A DNA stretch of 64,000 nt. Source: Micromonospora gifhornensis. GTDB lineage: Bacteria; Actinomycetota; Actinomycetes; Mycobacteriales; Micromonosporaceae. The translations under genes and the position numbers were made by a program. The stretch is from the NCBI RefSeq assembly GCF_016863515.1, contig NZ_BOPA01000002.1, positions 161,080-225,079 on the forward strand. The letters run 5' to 3'. Of the stretch, positions 1 to 7,852 are shown piece by piece (within the stretch, counting starts at the first letter, position 1; every line of letters begins with the position of its first letter). The notes beneath the pieces are model-generated. The model did not search any database and was not told the origin of the DNA. It saw nothing but the letters and a program-made list of their open reading frames with translations.

Positions 1-586
1 CGAACACGGCCACCGTGGTCAGGCCGATGATCGCGGAGAGCAGGTTCTTGATCGCGCTCACCCGGGCCAACGTGGCGTCCAACACCAGGGCCAACGCGGC
101 GACCAGCATCACCCCGACGGCCGCGCCGAAATAGCCGCCGTACACCGAGGCCAACGCCACCACGACCTGGATCGTCAGACCCCGCCGCCGGGTCGGCACA
201 TCACGCGGATGCCCCACCAGCCGCCGCAGCGGATCCTGAAACGCCAGTAGTGCCGTCGCCCCGAGCACCAGAAACGGTACGACCACCTCGAACGCCCGTG
301 GCGGAGTGACAAGCAGCAGCCCCGCACCGACCAGCGCGCCGACGATCGTCGTCGGCACCAGCGTGACCAGCAGCCGCCCCCGAGGCAGATCCATCCAACT
401 GCCCGCCACGGCCGCGCCGTACCCCGGGAACACCGACACCGAGTTGGTCACGTTCGCCGGCACCGGCGGCAACCCCACCGCCAGCAGCGCCGGAAACGTG
501 ATCAGCGAACCACCCCCGGCCACCGCGTTGACCGTACCGGCGGCCAGACCGGCCGCGAGCAGCAACGCGGCGTTCGCAAGATCCAT
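1..586 (-). CDS. TauE/SafE-family sulfite exporter/permease, 3' part missing
   Basis: The reading frame starts at ATG 584-586 (MDLANAALLLAAGLAAG) and runs off the left edge of the window, so only about 195 N-terminal residues are visible. The start of the protein has the glycine-rich signature AVAGGGSLITFPALL that is typical of the TauE/SafE (TSUP) family of anion exporters, followed by several hydrophobic segments. Proteins of this family usually have about 250 residues and 7 to 8 membrane helices, and export sulfite, sulfoacetate or similar anions; the substrate here cannot be told. It is transcribed away from the RNase P RNA gene, with about 145 bases of shared upstream region. I am confident of the family and unsure of the substrate. 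Confidence 0.85.
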   Translation of the reverse strand, partial: MDLANAALLLAAGLAAGTVNAVAGGGSLITFPALLAVGLPPVPANVTNSVSVFPGYGAAVAGSWMDLPRGRLLVTLVPTTIVGALVGAGLLLVTPPRAFEVVVPFLVLGATALLAFQDPLRRLVGHPRDVPTRRRGLTIQVVVALASVYGGYFGAAVGVMLVAALALVLDATLARVSAIKNLLSAIIGLTTVAVF

Positions 587-730
587 ACTCGCCGAGGCTA
601 GTCGGCCCGGTCTGCGACAGCGAGCCCACCGGCATTATCTGACCTGGTGGTGGCCTGCTGGTCATCGTCGCTGCCGGGTGCGCACAGCCGTGGCAATAAG
701 TCGCCCGGCCGGTGTCGTTAGGATGTGTGC

Positions 731-1158
<428 letters not shown>

Positions 1159-1362
1159 CAACCCGCCGAGAGCCGCGATCAAGGCTCTGGCCTGGTTCTG
1201 AGTCTGGGCGTCGATGGTCGTCCTTGGTCAGCTTTGTGGGCGTTTGACGGTCTGGCGACGGCCTGATCTTGAACTGCGGGAGCGTCAGCCTGGAAGAGCC
1301 AGTTGTAGAGACCACGAACGCCCCGCGTCGGCGATTTGCTGCTGGCTCGTATCCTGCGGGCG

Positions 1363-1866
1363 ATGCCCGCCGATTCGCTCAGCTCGCGCCCACCGGTCAG
1401 GCCAGCGCTCCGTACGTTCATCACCGCACTGTTGGTGTTCGGCGTGGTAGTGCCATCCATCATCATCCGTGAGCTGATCGAGGGTGTGATGGGCAGTGGC
1501 CCGTTCGCGGACCTCGGCTGGATCGCAGTTCCGATGGCGGCCACAGCCTGGCTTGCGCCGCGTGCCTCCTATCGTCGCCGCGACGCACTGTGGTGGCTCG
1601 CCGGCGGGTTCGGCCTTTACATCTTTGTGGTGATCGCTTGGCGGGTGGCCTTCCTGCCTTACCGCGACTGGCCACCTCGACCCGATGAGGCATCTCGAAT
1701 CCGCTGGCTGCGTGACAGGCAACAGGCCGGGTTGTGGTACCTGTCCGGGGGCGTCTCTGAGGAGGGTCGGGGCTCGAGGCGGAGCCCTGAAATGGAGGGG
1801 TCGCTAAGCGATGACCTGATAGCGGGCAAGCATCGACATGATGGTTTCGATGCGGGCTTTCAGTAG
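1363..1866 (+). CDS. Small membrane protein, possibly with a scrambled C-terminus
   Basis: A 167-residue frame from ATG 1363; a TTG at 1336 would add nine residues. Residues 15-35 and about 50-65 and 75-95 are hydrophobic and look like membrane segments (ALRTFITALLVFGVVVPSII; LWWLAGGFGLYIFVVIAWRV). No family is recognised. The last 30 residues are hydrophilic and unlike a normal C-terminus, and the last 63 bases overlap a degraded gene on the opposite strand. The natural protein may therefore have ended earlier, near 1740, with the rest read through foreign sequence. This fits the other signs of gene decay between 1160 and 3160. A short inverted repeat (1770-1775 with 1782-1787) lies inside the 3' part. 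Confidence 0.5.
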   Translation: MPADSLSSRPPVRPALRTFITALLVFGVVVPSIIIRELIEGVMGSGPFADLGWIAVPMAATAWLAPRASYRRRDALWWLAGGFGLYIFVVIAWRVAFLPYRDWPPRPDEASRIRWLRDRQQAGLWYLSGGVSEEGRGSRRSPEMEGSLSDDLIAGKHRHDGFDAGFQ

Positions 1867-2172
1867 TTCGTCAGGGGCGTGATGAACCTGAACCGTCGTG
1901 ATGAGGGAGCCGGAATCGTTCGCCAGTTTCAGCCGGAGCGTGGCGGTCGCCCCGATGAGTGGGTAGTCGTACCACCCGTGCGGGTCGTCGGCGTCGGTGC
2001 TGCTCAGCCCGGTTTCGATGGCGTCCCAGTCCCAGCCGTCGGCCTCGTAATCGACCAGGGCTGCCAGTGACTCGACCAGTGGGCGGACGTTCGCGGTGAG
2101 GACCCAACTGTGGGTGCTGTAGACGCACTCGCCTGAACGCTGTCGCTCATGCGCCTCAGGGTAGAGGGATGC
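1804..2172 (-). pseudogene. 5'-truncated hypothetical gene remnant
   Basis: On the minus strand a frame is open from a stop at 2173-2175 down to TAG at 1804-1806. It encodes a protein-like sequence (ECVYSTHSWVLTANVRPL, then DDPHGWYDYPLIGATATL, ending MLARYQVIA). Composition and codon choice look like coding sequence, but there is no ATG, GTG or TTG in frame until near the end. The 5' part of the gene therefore appears lost or frameshifted. I do not recognise the family. It overlaps the tail of the convergent membrane-protein frame by 63 bases. Confidence 0.4.
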
Positions 2173-2243
2173 TCAGCGGCTGGGCTGGGTCCTCGTCGGC
2201 GACGGGTGAGGTTCGGAAGCGCTGTACGCCAGCCGAGCAGGAC

Positions 2244-2930
2244 CTACGGAGCCAGACCAGGTGCGAAGACGGAACGAAGGTCCTGCTCGCCGGCGCAGGA
2301 AGCCTCAGCTGCGGCAGCGTCGGCCGCGACCTCGACGAGACAGGCGACCCACTGCAGATCCCGTGTCCGGGAATGGGCCACCGGATCGTCCTGCCAAAGG
2401 CCGGGTCGGAGGCGTGCGCGGAGCGATTCGACGGCGGTGGCCAGGAGTTGCCGTTGAGCAGGCGTCAACGGGCCGCCCGCAGCCACACACGCCTTGACGC
2501 ACACGTCCACCTGCTTCGCGACCGGGTCGAACGGTGCCAGCAGGGCGGGAAGTTGGTCGATTTGTCGGAACCTCAGGGCGTGCAGTGCCGCTTCCCGGGG
2601 AGCGCCGTACCAGTGTCCGTGAAGTTGGTGGGGATTCTGGTCGTCCGGATGCGGGCTTCGATGGCCACGGCGCTTCGCCGCCCTGCGCGTTGCGGCGTAG
2701 CGACGGAAATCGGTGCATCGCTGGTCCTTGCTCATGGACAGGATGTCGAGTGCGTGGAGCAGGGCCGCCTCCTCACGGCGGAACGGCCCGGCCAGCTGCT
2801 CGAGAAAGCTCAGTGTCGCCTGGAAGCCGATCGGTCGGTACAGCTGCACGCAGGAGCGCAACGCCGACACCCGTTGCTGGTACGGCAGGGCTGGATCACG
2901 CACCCGCCGGGCGTAGGCGCTGAAACTCAC
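2244..2930 (-). CDS. Hypothetical protein, 228 aa
   Basis: GTG 2928-2930 begins a 228-residue protein (VSFSAYARRVRDPALPYQQR) that ends at TAG 2244-2246. The frame remains open further upstream, but the sequence there is unlike protein. The protein is rich in Ala, Arg, Leu and Gln and mostly helical in appearance. The N-terminal half contains alternating hydrophobic and charged stretches (FLEQLAGPFRREEAALLHAL), and a His-rich segment lies around residue 105. No signal peptide, membrane segment or known domain is seen. Its neighbours on both sides are gene remnants, so it may be a survivor of a larger lost locus. Function unknown. Confidence 0.55.
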   Translation of the reverse strand: MSFSAYARRVRDPALPYQQRVSALRSCVQLYRPIGFQATLSFLEQLAGPFRREEAALLHALDILSMSKDQRCTDFRRYAATRRAAKRRGHRSPHPDDQNPHQLHGHWYGAPREAALHALRFRQIDQLPALLAPFDPVAKQVDVCVKACVAAGGPLTPAQRQLLATAVESLRARLRPGLWQDDPVAHSRTRDLQWVACLVEVAADAAAAEASCAGEQDLRSVFAPGLAP

Positions 2931-2995
2931 GCCGACGAGGCTAGGGCCTGTCACACGCAGCGCGTCGATCGGTGGTGTGGGGGTGAGGGCAGCAG

Positions 2996-3100
2996 CTACC
3001 CGAACTCGTGGATGACCTCGATCTGTCCGACGATGTGGCTGTTGAACTCGTCCAGCTCCTCGGCGGGCACCCACAGCTCCAGGGTGGTGTCGCCATCGAG
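2996..3100 (-). pseudogene. C-terminal gene fragment, 34 codons
   Basis: Between a stop at 3101-3103 and TAG 2996-2998 the minus strand encodes LDGDTTLELWVPAEELDEF and a short tail ending IEVIHEFG. This reads like the C-terminus of a real soluble protein but has no start codon and no continuation upstream in the same frame. I regard it as the remains of a truncated or frameshifted gene. The family is not recognised. Confidence 0.35.
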
Positions 3101-3160
3101 TCAGCCACGACGGACACCACCGCATTCACCGTGGCAGCGGGCGAGCAACCGGCCCGCCGA

Positions 3161-3601
3161 TCAGTGCGGGGTGGCCTCGTGACCGGCCAGGCCATGGGTA
3201 CGGCGACGCTGCTTCATCTCCGCCTCGTAGATGTGCCGCCGGCCGTCGGCCAGGGTGTCCCGGGCGTACCGTTCGATCTCCTGGAATGCGGCGTAGTAGC
3301 CGTCGTCGAACTCTTCCATGATCTGGAAGGTCCAGCGGCCGGGTAGCACGTTGCGGCCGAGCAGTTCGTGCTCGACCCGGTCGGCGACGGTGTCGTGTCC
3401 CGCCTCGCGCAGGAGCGTCACCACCCGGTCCAGGGTCAGGTCGGCACCCCCGATGAGTTGGTGCGCCGAGTAGAGATGTCCGCGTACGCGGTGGATGGTT
3501 TCCAGGGCTTTGCTCAGCTCACCCAACGCCTCGACCGTGGTGTCGTCGACGCCGGTCGGGCGGGAGTGCACGTCGTCCACCGATCTGTTGTCAGCTGCCA
3601 T
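3161..3601 (-). CDS. Conserved hypothetical protein, 146 aa
   Basis: A complete 146-residue frame from ATG 3601. After a short flexible N-terminus, residues 25-60 are helical (VEALGELSKALETIHRVRGH), then a helical central part and a charged C-terminus (YEAEMKQRRRTHGLAGHEA). Aromatic and acidic residues cluster near position 100 (EEFDDGYYAAFQEIERYARD). It resembles small actinobacterial proteins of unknown function that are seen near phage or variable regions, but I cannot name a family. It is divergent from the TIR-PRTase-HIT gene, with about 200 bases between the two starts, so they may share a regulatory region. Confidence 0.7.
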   Translation of the reverse strand: MAADNRSVDDVHSRPTGVDDTTVEALGELSKALETIHRVRGHLYSAHQLIGGADLTLDRVVTLLREAGHDTVADRVEHELLGRNVLPGRWTFQIMEEFDDGYYAAFQEIERYARDTLADGRRHIYEAEMKQRRRTHGLAGHEATPH

Positions 3602-3679
3602 GGCCGCTCAGTACCCAGGCTCGCGGCCACCACGCACAATGCCTCACCTGGGGCGATCCGTTCGGCGCCCAGTTGACGA

Positions 3680-3708
3680 TTCACGGTTCTTGTCGAGGTC
3701 CTTATAGT
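3680..3708 (+). promoter_or_regulatory. Possible sigma-70-type promoter of the TIR-PRTase-HIT gene
   Basis: TTCACG at 3680-3685 and TATAGT at 3703-3708 are separated by 17 bases, a consensus-like arrangement in otherwise GC-rich DNA. They lie about 95 bases upstream of the gene starting at 3802. This is pattern matching only, with no supporting data. Confidence 0.35.
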
Positions 3709-3801
3709 CGAGGCGGGTGCAAGGCGACGTCATGTTGTCTCGCAGTGTCGGGGACGACGGTCGCCGTGGCCGCAGGTGGACGACCGATCGAGGGAGCCCC
3801 G

Positions 3802-5634
3802 ATGAGTTTCGTATTCGTAGCTTCCTCGGTCGAGGGGAAGCCCTATGCGGAGGTGGTCGCGCGTCTTATCGCGGGGCATGGTGGTCGACCGTTGCTCTGG
3901 TGGAGCCAAACCGCATTTCCGGTCGGTGCCACCCTGGTAGAGTCCCTGTTTGAGATCAGTAGCAGAGTGGACAGCGCGATAATCGTGATGACCCCGGACG
4001 ACGAGACCCTCCGCAGAGGCGTCAAATCCTACAGTCCGGGTCAGAATGTTTTGCTTGAGTACGGTTTGTTTGCCGGGCGCCTGGGTCGATCACGTGTCGC
4101 GGTCGTCACCATCGGTGATCCAAGGATGCCCTCCGATCTGGAAGGTGTCCACCATGTGCGTCTGCCTCCGCTGCCGCCGGATTCGGACGTGGAATCGTAC
4201 TCGGCAATTGAGGCCGCACCCCGGATCATTCCCTGGTTACAGGCCCTGGACGCCGGCAGCAGTGACGGCATGAGGATCGCCAGCCTGGTCAGCCGACTGG
4301 CGCCGGGCGCGAAGCCCGCGCACCGGATCCGGATCAAGAGCCGGATCCTGTGCGAGCAGGTGGACCCGGACGACTTTCCCCGGTTGACCGCCGAGCATCT
4401 CGAGCATCTCCTGCTCAAGTACACGTACCGCCCGGACGACCATCAGGAGGTCGGCTACTCGAAGCGGACGAACGTGTCGGCGTACCTCGATCTTTCCGGT
4501 CTGCCGGCCGGCTCGCCCGACGAGCGGGATCTTGCTGGGCATCTGGCCCGGTACGTGGCCGAGTTGATCTCGGATGGCGGTCTGCGGCCGACGGTGATCG
4601 CCATCTCGAAACTCGCCTCCCAGGGGTTGCTGCGGACTGCGGCCCAGCGGTTGTCGATCCCACTGATCATGGTCAGTCCGTACGGCCCGAACGCCGACGC
4701 CCCGATCGAGGGCTTCTTCGAACCGGGGGACAGGGCGATCCTGCTGCACGATGTCGCGCTCAGTGGCCAGCATCTGGTCGACTGCATCGTCACGCTACGA
4801 TCCCACGGGCTTGCGGCGAACGATCTGGTCACCCTGACCCGACATCGTTCGGCCGACGGCAGTCTGCCGGCACTCATGCGAGAAAATCGGATAAACGTGC
4901 ACTGTGCCTCTTTGCTCCTGCCCGAAAAGGGCAGGGTCCTGTCGGGAATGCCGAGCGTCGACAATGACTCACCGGCAGTGATTCCCTGTGTTCTCTGTGA
5001 TGTCATCCAGAACAAGGACGGCGTACCGGTCCGGGCGATGTTCGATCGCGACGAGTTGCCGACCGAGATCCTCCGGGAAACCCAGAACTTCGCGCTGATC
5101 GCAGATGTCGCGCCGCTGATGCCGGGCCATGCGTTGCTGGTGTCGAAACGCCACGCCATCTCGATGTCGAAGTGCTCGCCGCAGGAGCTTGCCGAACTCG
5201 ACGTGTTCCGGCGGGAAGCCGTGGAGATACTCGCCGCCGCCTACTCACGTGACGTCGTCGCCTTCGAACATGGTTTGTGCAACCGGTCGAAGATGGCCAA
5301 CTGCGGCATCGACCACGCCCACATGCATCTCGTCCCGCTGGGGTTCTCGCTGCTGCCGATGCTCACCCAGGATTTCGCGCCCAGACAACTGCCGTCGCTC
5401 GAGTCGCTGCCGGAGGCCGCCGCCCGGCGGGACGAATACCTGCTGCTCATCGAAGACGCCGACGTGGTCCAGCTGGTCTTCACGGAGACTCCGACGCGGC
5501 AGTACTTCCGTCGGGTGGTGTCCGCGATCACCGGGCGCGACGTGTGGAACTGGAACGACGAGGTCCTGCTGCGGGAGAACCGGGAGGCGCGCGACTGGAT
5601 CCTCGGCGTCCACCAGGTCTTCAACGGCTCCTGA
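3802..5634 (+). CDS. TIR-like (CAP12-type) / phosphoribosyltransferase-like / HIT fusion protein
   Basis: A 610-residue soluble protein starting at ATG 3802, eight bases after AGGGAG. Residues 3-121 match the TIR-like nucleotide-binding family seen in CAP12/Pycsar effectors: SFVFVASSVEG start, IIVMTPDDE at 60-68, then QNVLLEYGLFAGRLGR at 81-96, where Glu86 is the likely NADase residue. Residues about 255-375 resemble a type I phosphoribosyltransferase, with ILLHDVALSGQH at 313-324 in place of the usual PRPP loop; the first acidic residue is replaced by His. Residues 395-515 are a HIT domain: Cys396 and Cys399 (CVLC), EHG at 489-491, and the triad His505, His507, His509 in CGIDHAHMHLVP. About 95 further residues follow. 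Base use is less GC-rich than in neighbours, which suggests transfer. By family knowledge TIR domains cleave NAD+ and HIT domains hydrolyse or transfer nucleotides; a role in defence or NAD metabolism is inference. Confidence 0.88.
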   Translation: MSFVFVASSVEGKPYAEVVARLIAGHGGRPLLWWSQTAFPVGATLVESLFEISSRVDSAIIVMTPDDETLRRGVKSYSPGQNVLLEYGLFAGRLGRSRVAVVTIGDPRMPSDLEGVHHVRLPPLPPDSDVESYSAIEAAPRIIPWLQALDAGSSDGMRIASLVSRLAPGAKPAHRIRIKSRILCEQVDPDDFPRLTAEHLEHLLLKYTYRPDDHQEVGYSKRTNVSAYLDLSGLPAGSPDERDLAGHLARYVAELISDGGLRPTVIAISKLASQGLLRTAAQRLSIPLIMVSPYGPNADAPIEGFFEPGDRAILLHDVALSGQHLVDCIVTLRSHGLAANDLVTLTRHRSADGSLPALMRENRINVHCASLLLPEKGRVLSGMPSVDNDSPAVIPCVLCDVIQNKDGVPVRAMFDRDELPTEILRETQNFALIADVAPLMPGHALLVSKRHAISMSKCSPQELAELDVFRREAVEILAAAYSRDVVAFEHGLCNRSKMANCGIDHAHMHLVPLGFSLLPMLTQDFAPRQLPSLESLPEAAARRDEYLLLIEDADVVQLVFTETPTRQYFRRVVSAITGRDVWNWNDEVLLRENREARDWILGVHQVFNGS

Positions 5635-5657
5635 ACGGCACCGCCCCGGCAAGGGGC

Positions 5658-5730
5658 GAGCGCACCGCCGTCGCGTAGCGAGGAACACGCAGGCGGGGAG
5701 CCGCGTGGCGTACGCGATGGCGGTGCGCTC
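5658..5730. terminator. Long imperfect hairpin between convergent genes
   Basis: Bases 5658-5677 pair with 5711-5730 over 20 positions with one mismatch, around a 33-base loop. It lies between the 3' ends of the TIR-fusion gene and the roadblock gene and could terminate both. Confidence 0.55.
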
Positions 5731-5733
5731 GGG

Positions 5734-6216
5734 TCAGCGGGTGCCGACTGCCGGGGCGAGCAGCGTGGCGAGGCGGTCGGCGACCGGTGGGGCGTGCAGG
5801 TGCAGTCGGGCCACGTTTATCGTGTCGGTGCCGACCACGGAGAGCAGGGCGTGCGCGCCCACCGCGTACACGGCGAAGTAGCCGCCGTCGTTGCGGACGG
5901 TGGACTGACGGAAGGCGCCCTGGCCGAGTCGGTGGCTGACCTGGCGGCCGAGGCCGAAGGCCGTCGCCGCCATCGCGGCCAGGTCGTCCGGGTTCAGCGG
6001 GGCCGGCAGGTCGTGGGCGATGCGCAGGCCGTCCACGCCGCCGAGGACGCTGCCCTGTACGCCGGGGATCTGCAGGCGTAGCTCGGTCAGCTCGGTCCCG
6101 ATGGCCGGGTACGGCAGGGACGGGTTGCCGGCCAGCGACGGCGGGAGCCTGGGTGGGGGAGGCCCGGCGGGGGGCACGGCGGTGCGGCGGGGCAGCATGG
6201 TGTCTCGGTCGCTCAC
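5734..6216 (-). CDS. Roadblock/LC7-domain protein
   Basis: A 160-residue protein from GTG 6214-6216, whose start overlaps the stop of the upstream gene (GTGA), so the two are translationally coupled. The first 45 residues are a Pro-rich flexible tail. Residues from about 50 form a roadblock/LC7 fold: ELRLQIPGVQGSVLGGVDGL, a central helix (LAAMAATAFGLGRQV), then GGYFAVYAVGAHALLSVVG. In actinobacteria such MglB-like proteins usually act with small GTPases and sensor kinases in conservon-type operons; none of those partners is present here. The product probably dimerises, perhaps with the protein encoded just upstream. Confidence 0.75.
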   Translation of the reverse strand: MSDRDTMLPRRTAVPPAGPPPPRLPPSLAGNPSLPYPAIGTELTELRLQIPGVQGSVLGGVDGLRIAHDLPAPLNPDDLAAMAATAFGLGRQVSHRLGQGAFRQSTVRNDGGYFAVYAVGAHALLSVVGTDTINVARLHLHAPPVADRLATLLAPAVGTR

Positions 6217-6584
6217 AGTTCCAGCTGCTCCTCGATGGTACGCAGCTGGTGCCGGGCGAGCGCCAGGTTGGACCGGGCCTTGCTGAGCATCAGGTAGAGG
6301 AACAGACCCTTGCCGGTGGGGCCGGTCAGCGGCCGGATGATGTGGTACTGCCCGCCCAGGGTGATCAGCATGTCCTCGATGTCGTCGTTGAGCTTGAGCA
6401 TCTCGATGGTGCGCATCTTGGCGCGGACCACGTCGGTGTTGCCGGCCGCCGCGACGGTCAGGTCGATCTCCGGGGTTCCGCCGGCCACGCCGAGCGTCAT
6501 TCCGCTGGTGTAGTCGACGAGCGCGACGCCGATCGCACCGTCGATGCTCATGGCGTCCTTGAGTGCGGTGTCGAGGTTGGCCAC
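6213..6584 (-). CDS. Roadblock-like protein, partner of the downstream gene
   Basis: The start chosen is GTG 6582-6584, which has GGAGG six bases upstream; a longer frame to 6668 lacks such a site. The 123-residue product (VANLDTALKDAMSIDGAIGVALVDYTSG) has the alpha-beta pattern of roadblock/LC7 proteins: an initial helix, paired strands (GAIGVALVDYTSGMTLGVAGG), a long central helix, and strands QYHIIRPLTGPTGKGLFLYL. It ends with a helix rich in Arg, Leu and Glu. It forms a two-gene operon with the following roadblock gene, with a four-base overlap. A scaffold or regulatory role is likely; no enzyme activity is expected. Confidence 0.7.
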   Translation of the reverse strand: MANLDTALKDAMSIDGAIGVALVDYTSGMTLGVAGGTPEIDLTVAAAGNTDVVRAKMRTIEMLKLNDDIEDMLITLGGQYHIIRPLTGPTGKGLFLYLMLSKARSNLALARHQLRTIEEQLEL

Positions 6585-6969
6585 GGTTCCTCCAGGTCCG
6601 ACTGACGCGGCTACCCACGCCAGCGCAAGGTCTTCCGAAAGATTGATCTCGACGAAGAAATCTCGCACGAGAGTGGCACACGTTTCGTCGTGGCTGCACC
6701 CCGAGCAGCGTGAACGGACTGAGCGGGCGACCCGGGTTGGCCGCCGGGCCGAGGGAGATCGACGCTGCGGCGGATGTCTGCTGGCTCACATCGCTGCTAC
6801 CTACTCCATCCGTGAGCTGGGATGTCTGCCAACGATGATCTGCTATCGGACGTCGACAAGTAATCACCGATCGCCCCGGCAGCCGACCCGACCTGACCGG
6901 GCACAGCATGTCGGGTCGCCGGGCCCGACGCGGCCATAGCGTGGATCGCACAAGGGAAGGAGATCCGAG
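6585..6969. other. Divergent intergenic region, no gene seen
   Basis: These 385 bases separate the roadblock operon from the AraC-type regulator. The first 84 bases are open in the roadblock frame but lack a start with a ribosome binding site. I see no RNA gene or strong hairpin. Promoters for both directions are expected here. Confidence 0.5.
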
Positions 6970-7836
6970 GTGCTGGAGCGGTTGAACCAGGCGATGGACC
7001 ACCTCGAACAGCATCTCGATCGGCCGGTCGAGATCGCCGAACTGGCGCGGATCGCGGTCACGTCGGAGTACCACTTCCGGCGGCTGTTCTCCGCACTGGC
7101 CGGCATGCCGCTGTCCGAGTACGTGCGCCGCCGGCGACTGACCATGGCAGCGGCGGAGGTGGTCTCGGGGGAACGCACCCTGCTCGACATCGCGATCCGC
7201 TGGGGGTACGGCTCGGCCGAGGCGTTCGCCCGTGCGTTCAAGGCCGTGCACGGCGTCGGTCCGGGCGAGGCCCGGCGTACGAAGAGCCCACTGCACGCCC
7301 AGCCCCGGGTGTCCTTCCGACTCGTCGTCGAAGGGAGTAGCAGCATGCGATACCGCATCGTCCGCAAGGAGGCGTTTCAACTCGCCGGCCGCAAGGCGCG
7401 GGTGCCGCTGGTGCCCGAGGGCATGAACCCGGCGATCGTCGCCTTCGTCAAGGGCATCGACCCGGCGACCCGGGAACGGATCGAGGCGTTGTCCGACCAG
7501 GAGCCGGCGGGGATCGTCAACGTCAGCGACGGGCTGACCGGCAACCGCGAGGAGGGCACCGAACTGGACTACTGGTACGGCGTCGTCACCGGTGCCGACG
7601 TGCCGGGCGACCTCGACGTGTTGCCGGTGCCGGCAGGTGACTGGGCGGTGTTCGAGGTGTCCGGGGAGTTCCCCGCCGCCGTGCAGTACCTGTGGCGGGA
7701 CGTGTTCACCCAGTGGTTCCCGTCCAACCCGTACCGTTCCCGTCCCGGGCCGGAGATCTCGCGTACCACGGTGTCGGCCGACGGCACCCACGCGGAGGCC
7801 GAACTGTGGGTCCCGGTGGAGCCGGTGCCTGCCTGA
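6970..7836 (+). CDS. AraC-family regulator with GyrI-like effector-binding domain
   Basis: A 288-residue protein starting at GTG 6970 after a GGAAGGAG ribosome binding site. Residues 1-105 form a double helix-turn-helix AraC domain at the N-terminus (LDRPVEIAELARIAVTSEYH; DIAIRWGYGSAEAFARAFK). Residues about 125-285 are a GyrI-like or AraC_E_bind domain (MRYRIVRKEAFQLAGRKARV; DYWYGVVTGADVPGDLDVLP; PAGDWAVFEVSGEFP; FPSNPYRSRPGPEISR), which binds small, often cationic ligands in BmrR, Rob and SbmC. This architecture is common in actinobacterial one-component regulators of drug or stress response. No target is obvious next to it, and it may act at its own promoter. Confidence 0.9.
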   Translation: MLERLNQAMDHLEQHLDRPVEIAELARIAVTSEYHFRRLFSALAGMPLSEYVRRRRLTMAAAEVVSGERTLLDIAIRWGYGSAEAFARAFKAVHGVGPGEARRTKSPLHAQPRVSFRLVVEGSSSMRYRIVRKEAFQLAGRKARVPLVPEGMNPAIVAFVKGIDPATRERIEALSDQEPAGIVNVSDGLTGNREEGTELDYWYGVVTGADVPGDLDVLPVPAGDWAVFEVSGEFPAAVQYLWRDVFTQWFPSNPYRSRPGPEISRTTVSADGTHAEAELWVPVEPVPA

Positions 7837-7852
7837 GCCCGATCAGCCGGGA

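Noticed and set aside
5734..7791. A 685-codon open frame on the minus strand upstream of the roadblock gene
   Set aside because: Only the last 160 codons (from GTG 6216) resemble protein. The remainder is antisense to the AraC regulator and to the first roadblock gene in another frame, and has an Arg/His/Gly-rich shadow composition.
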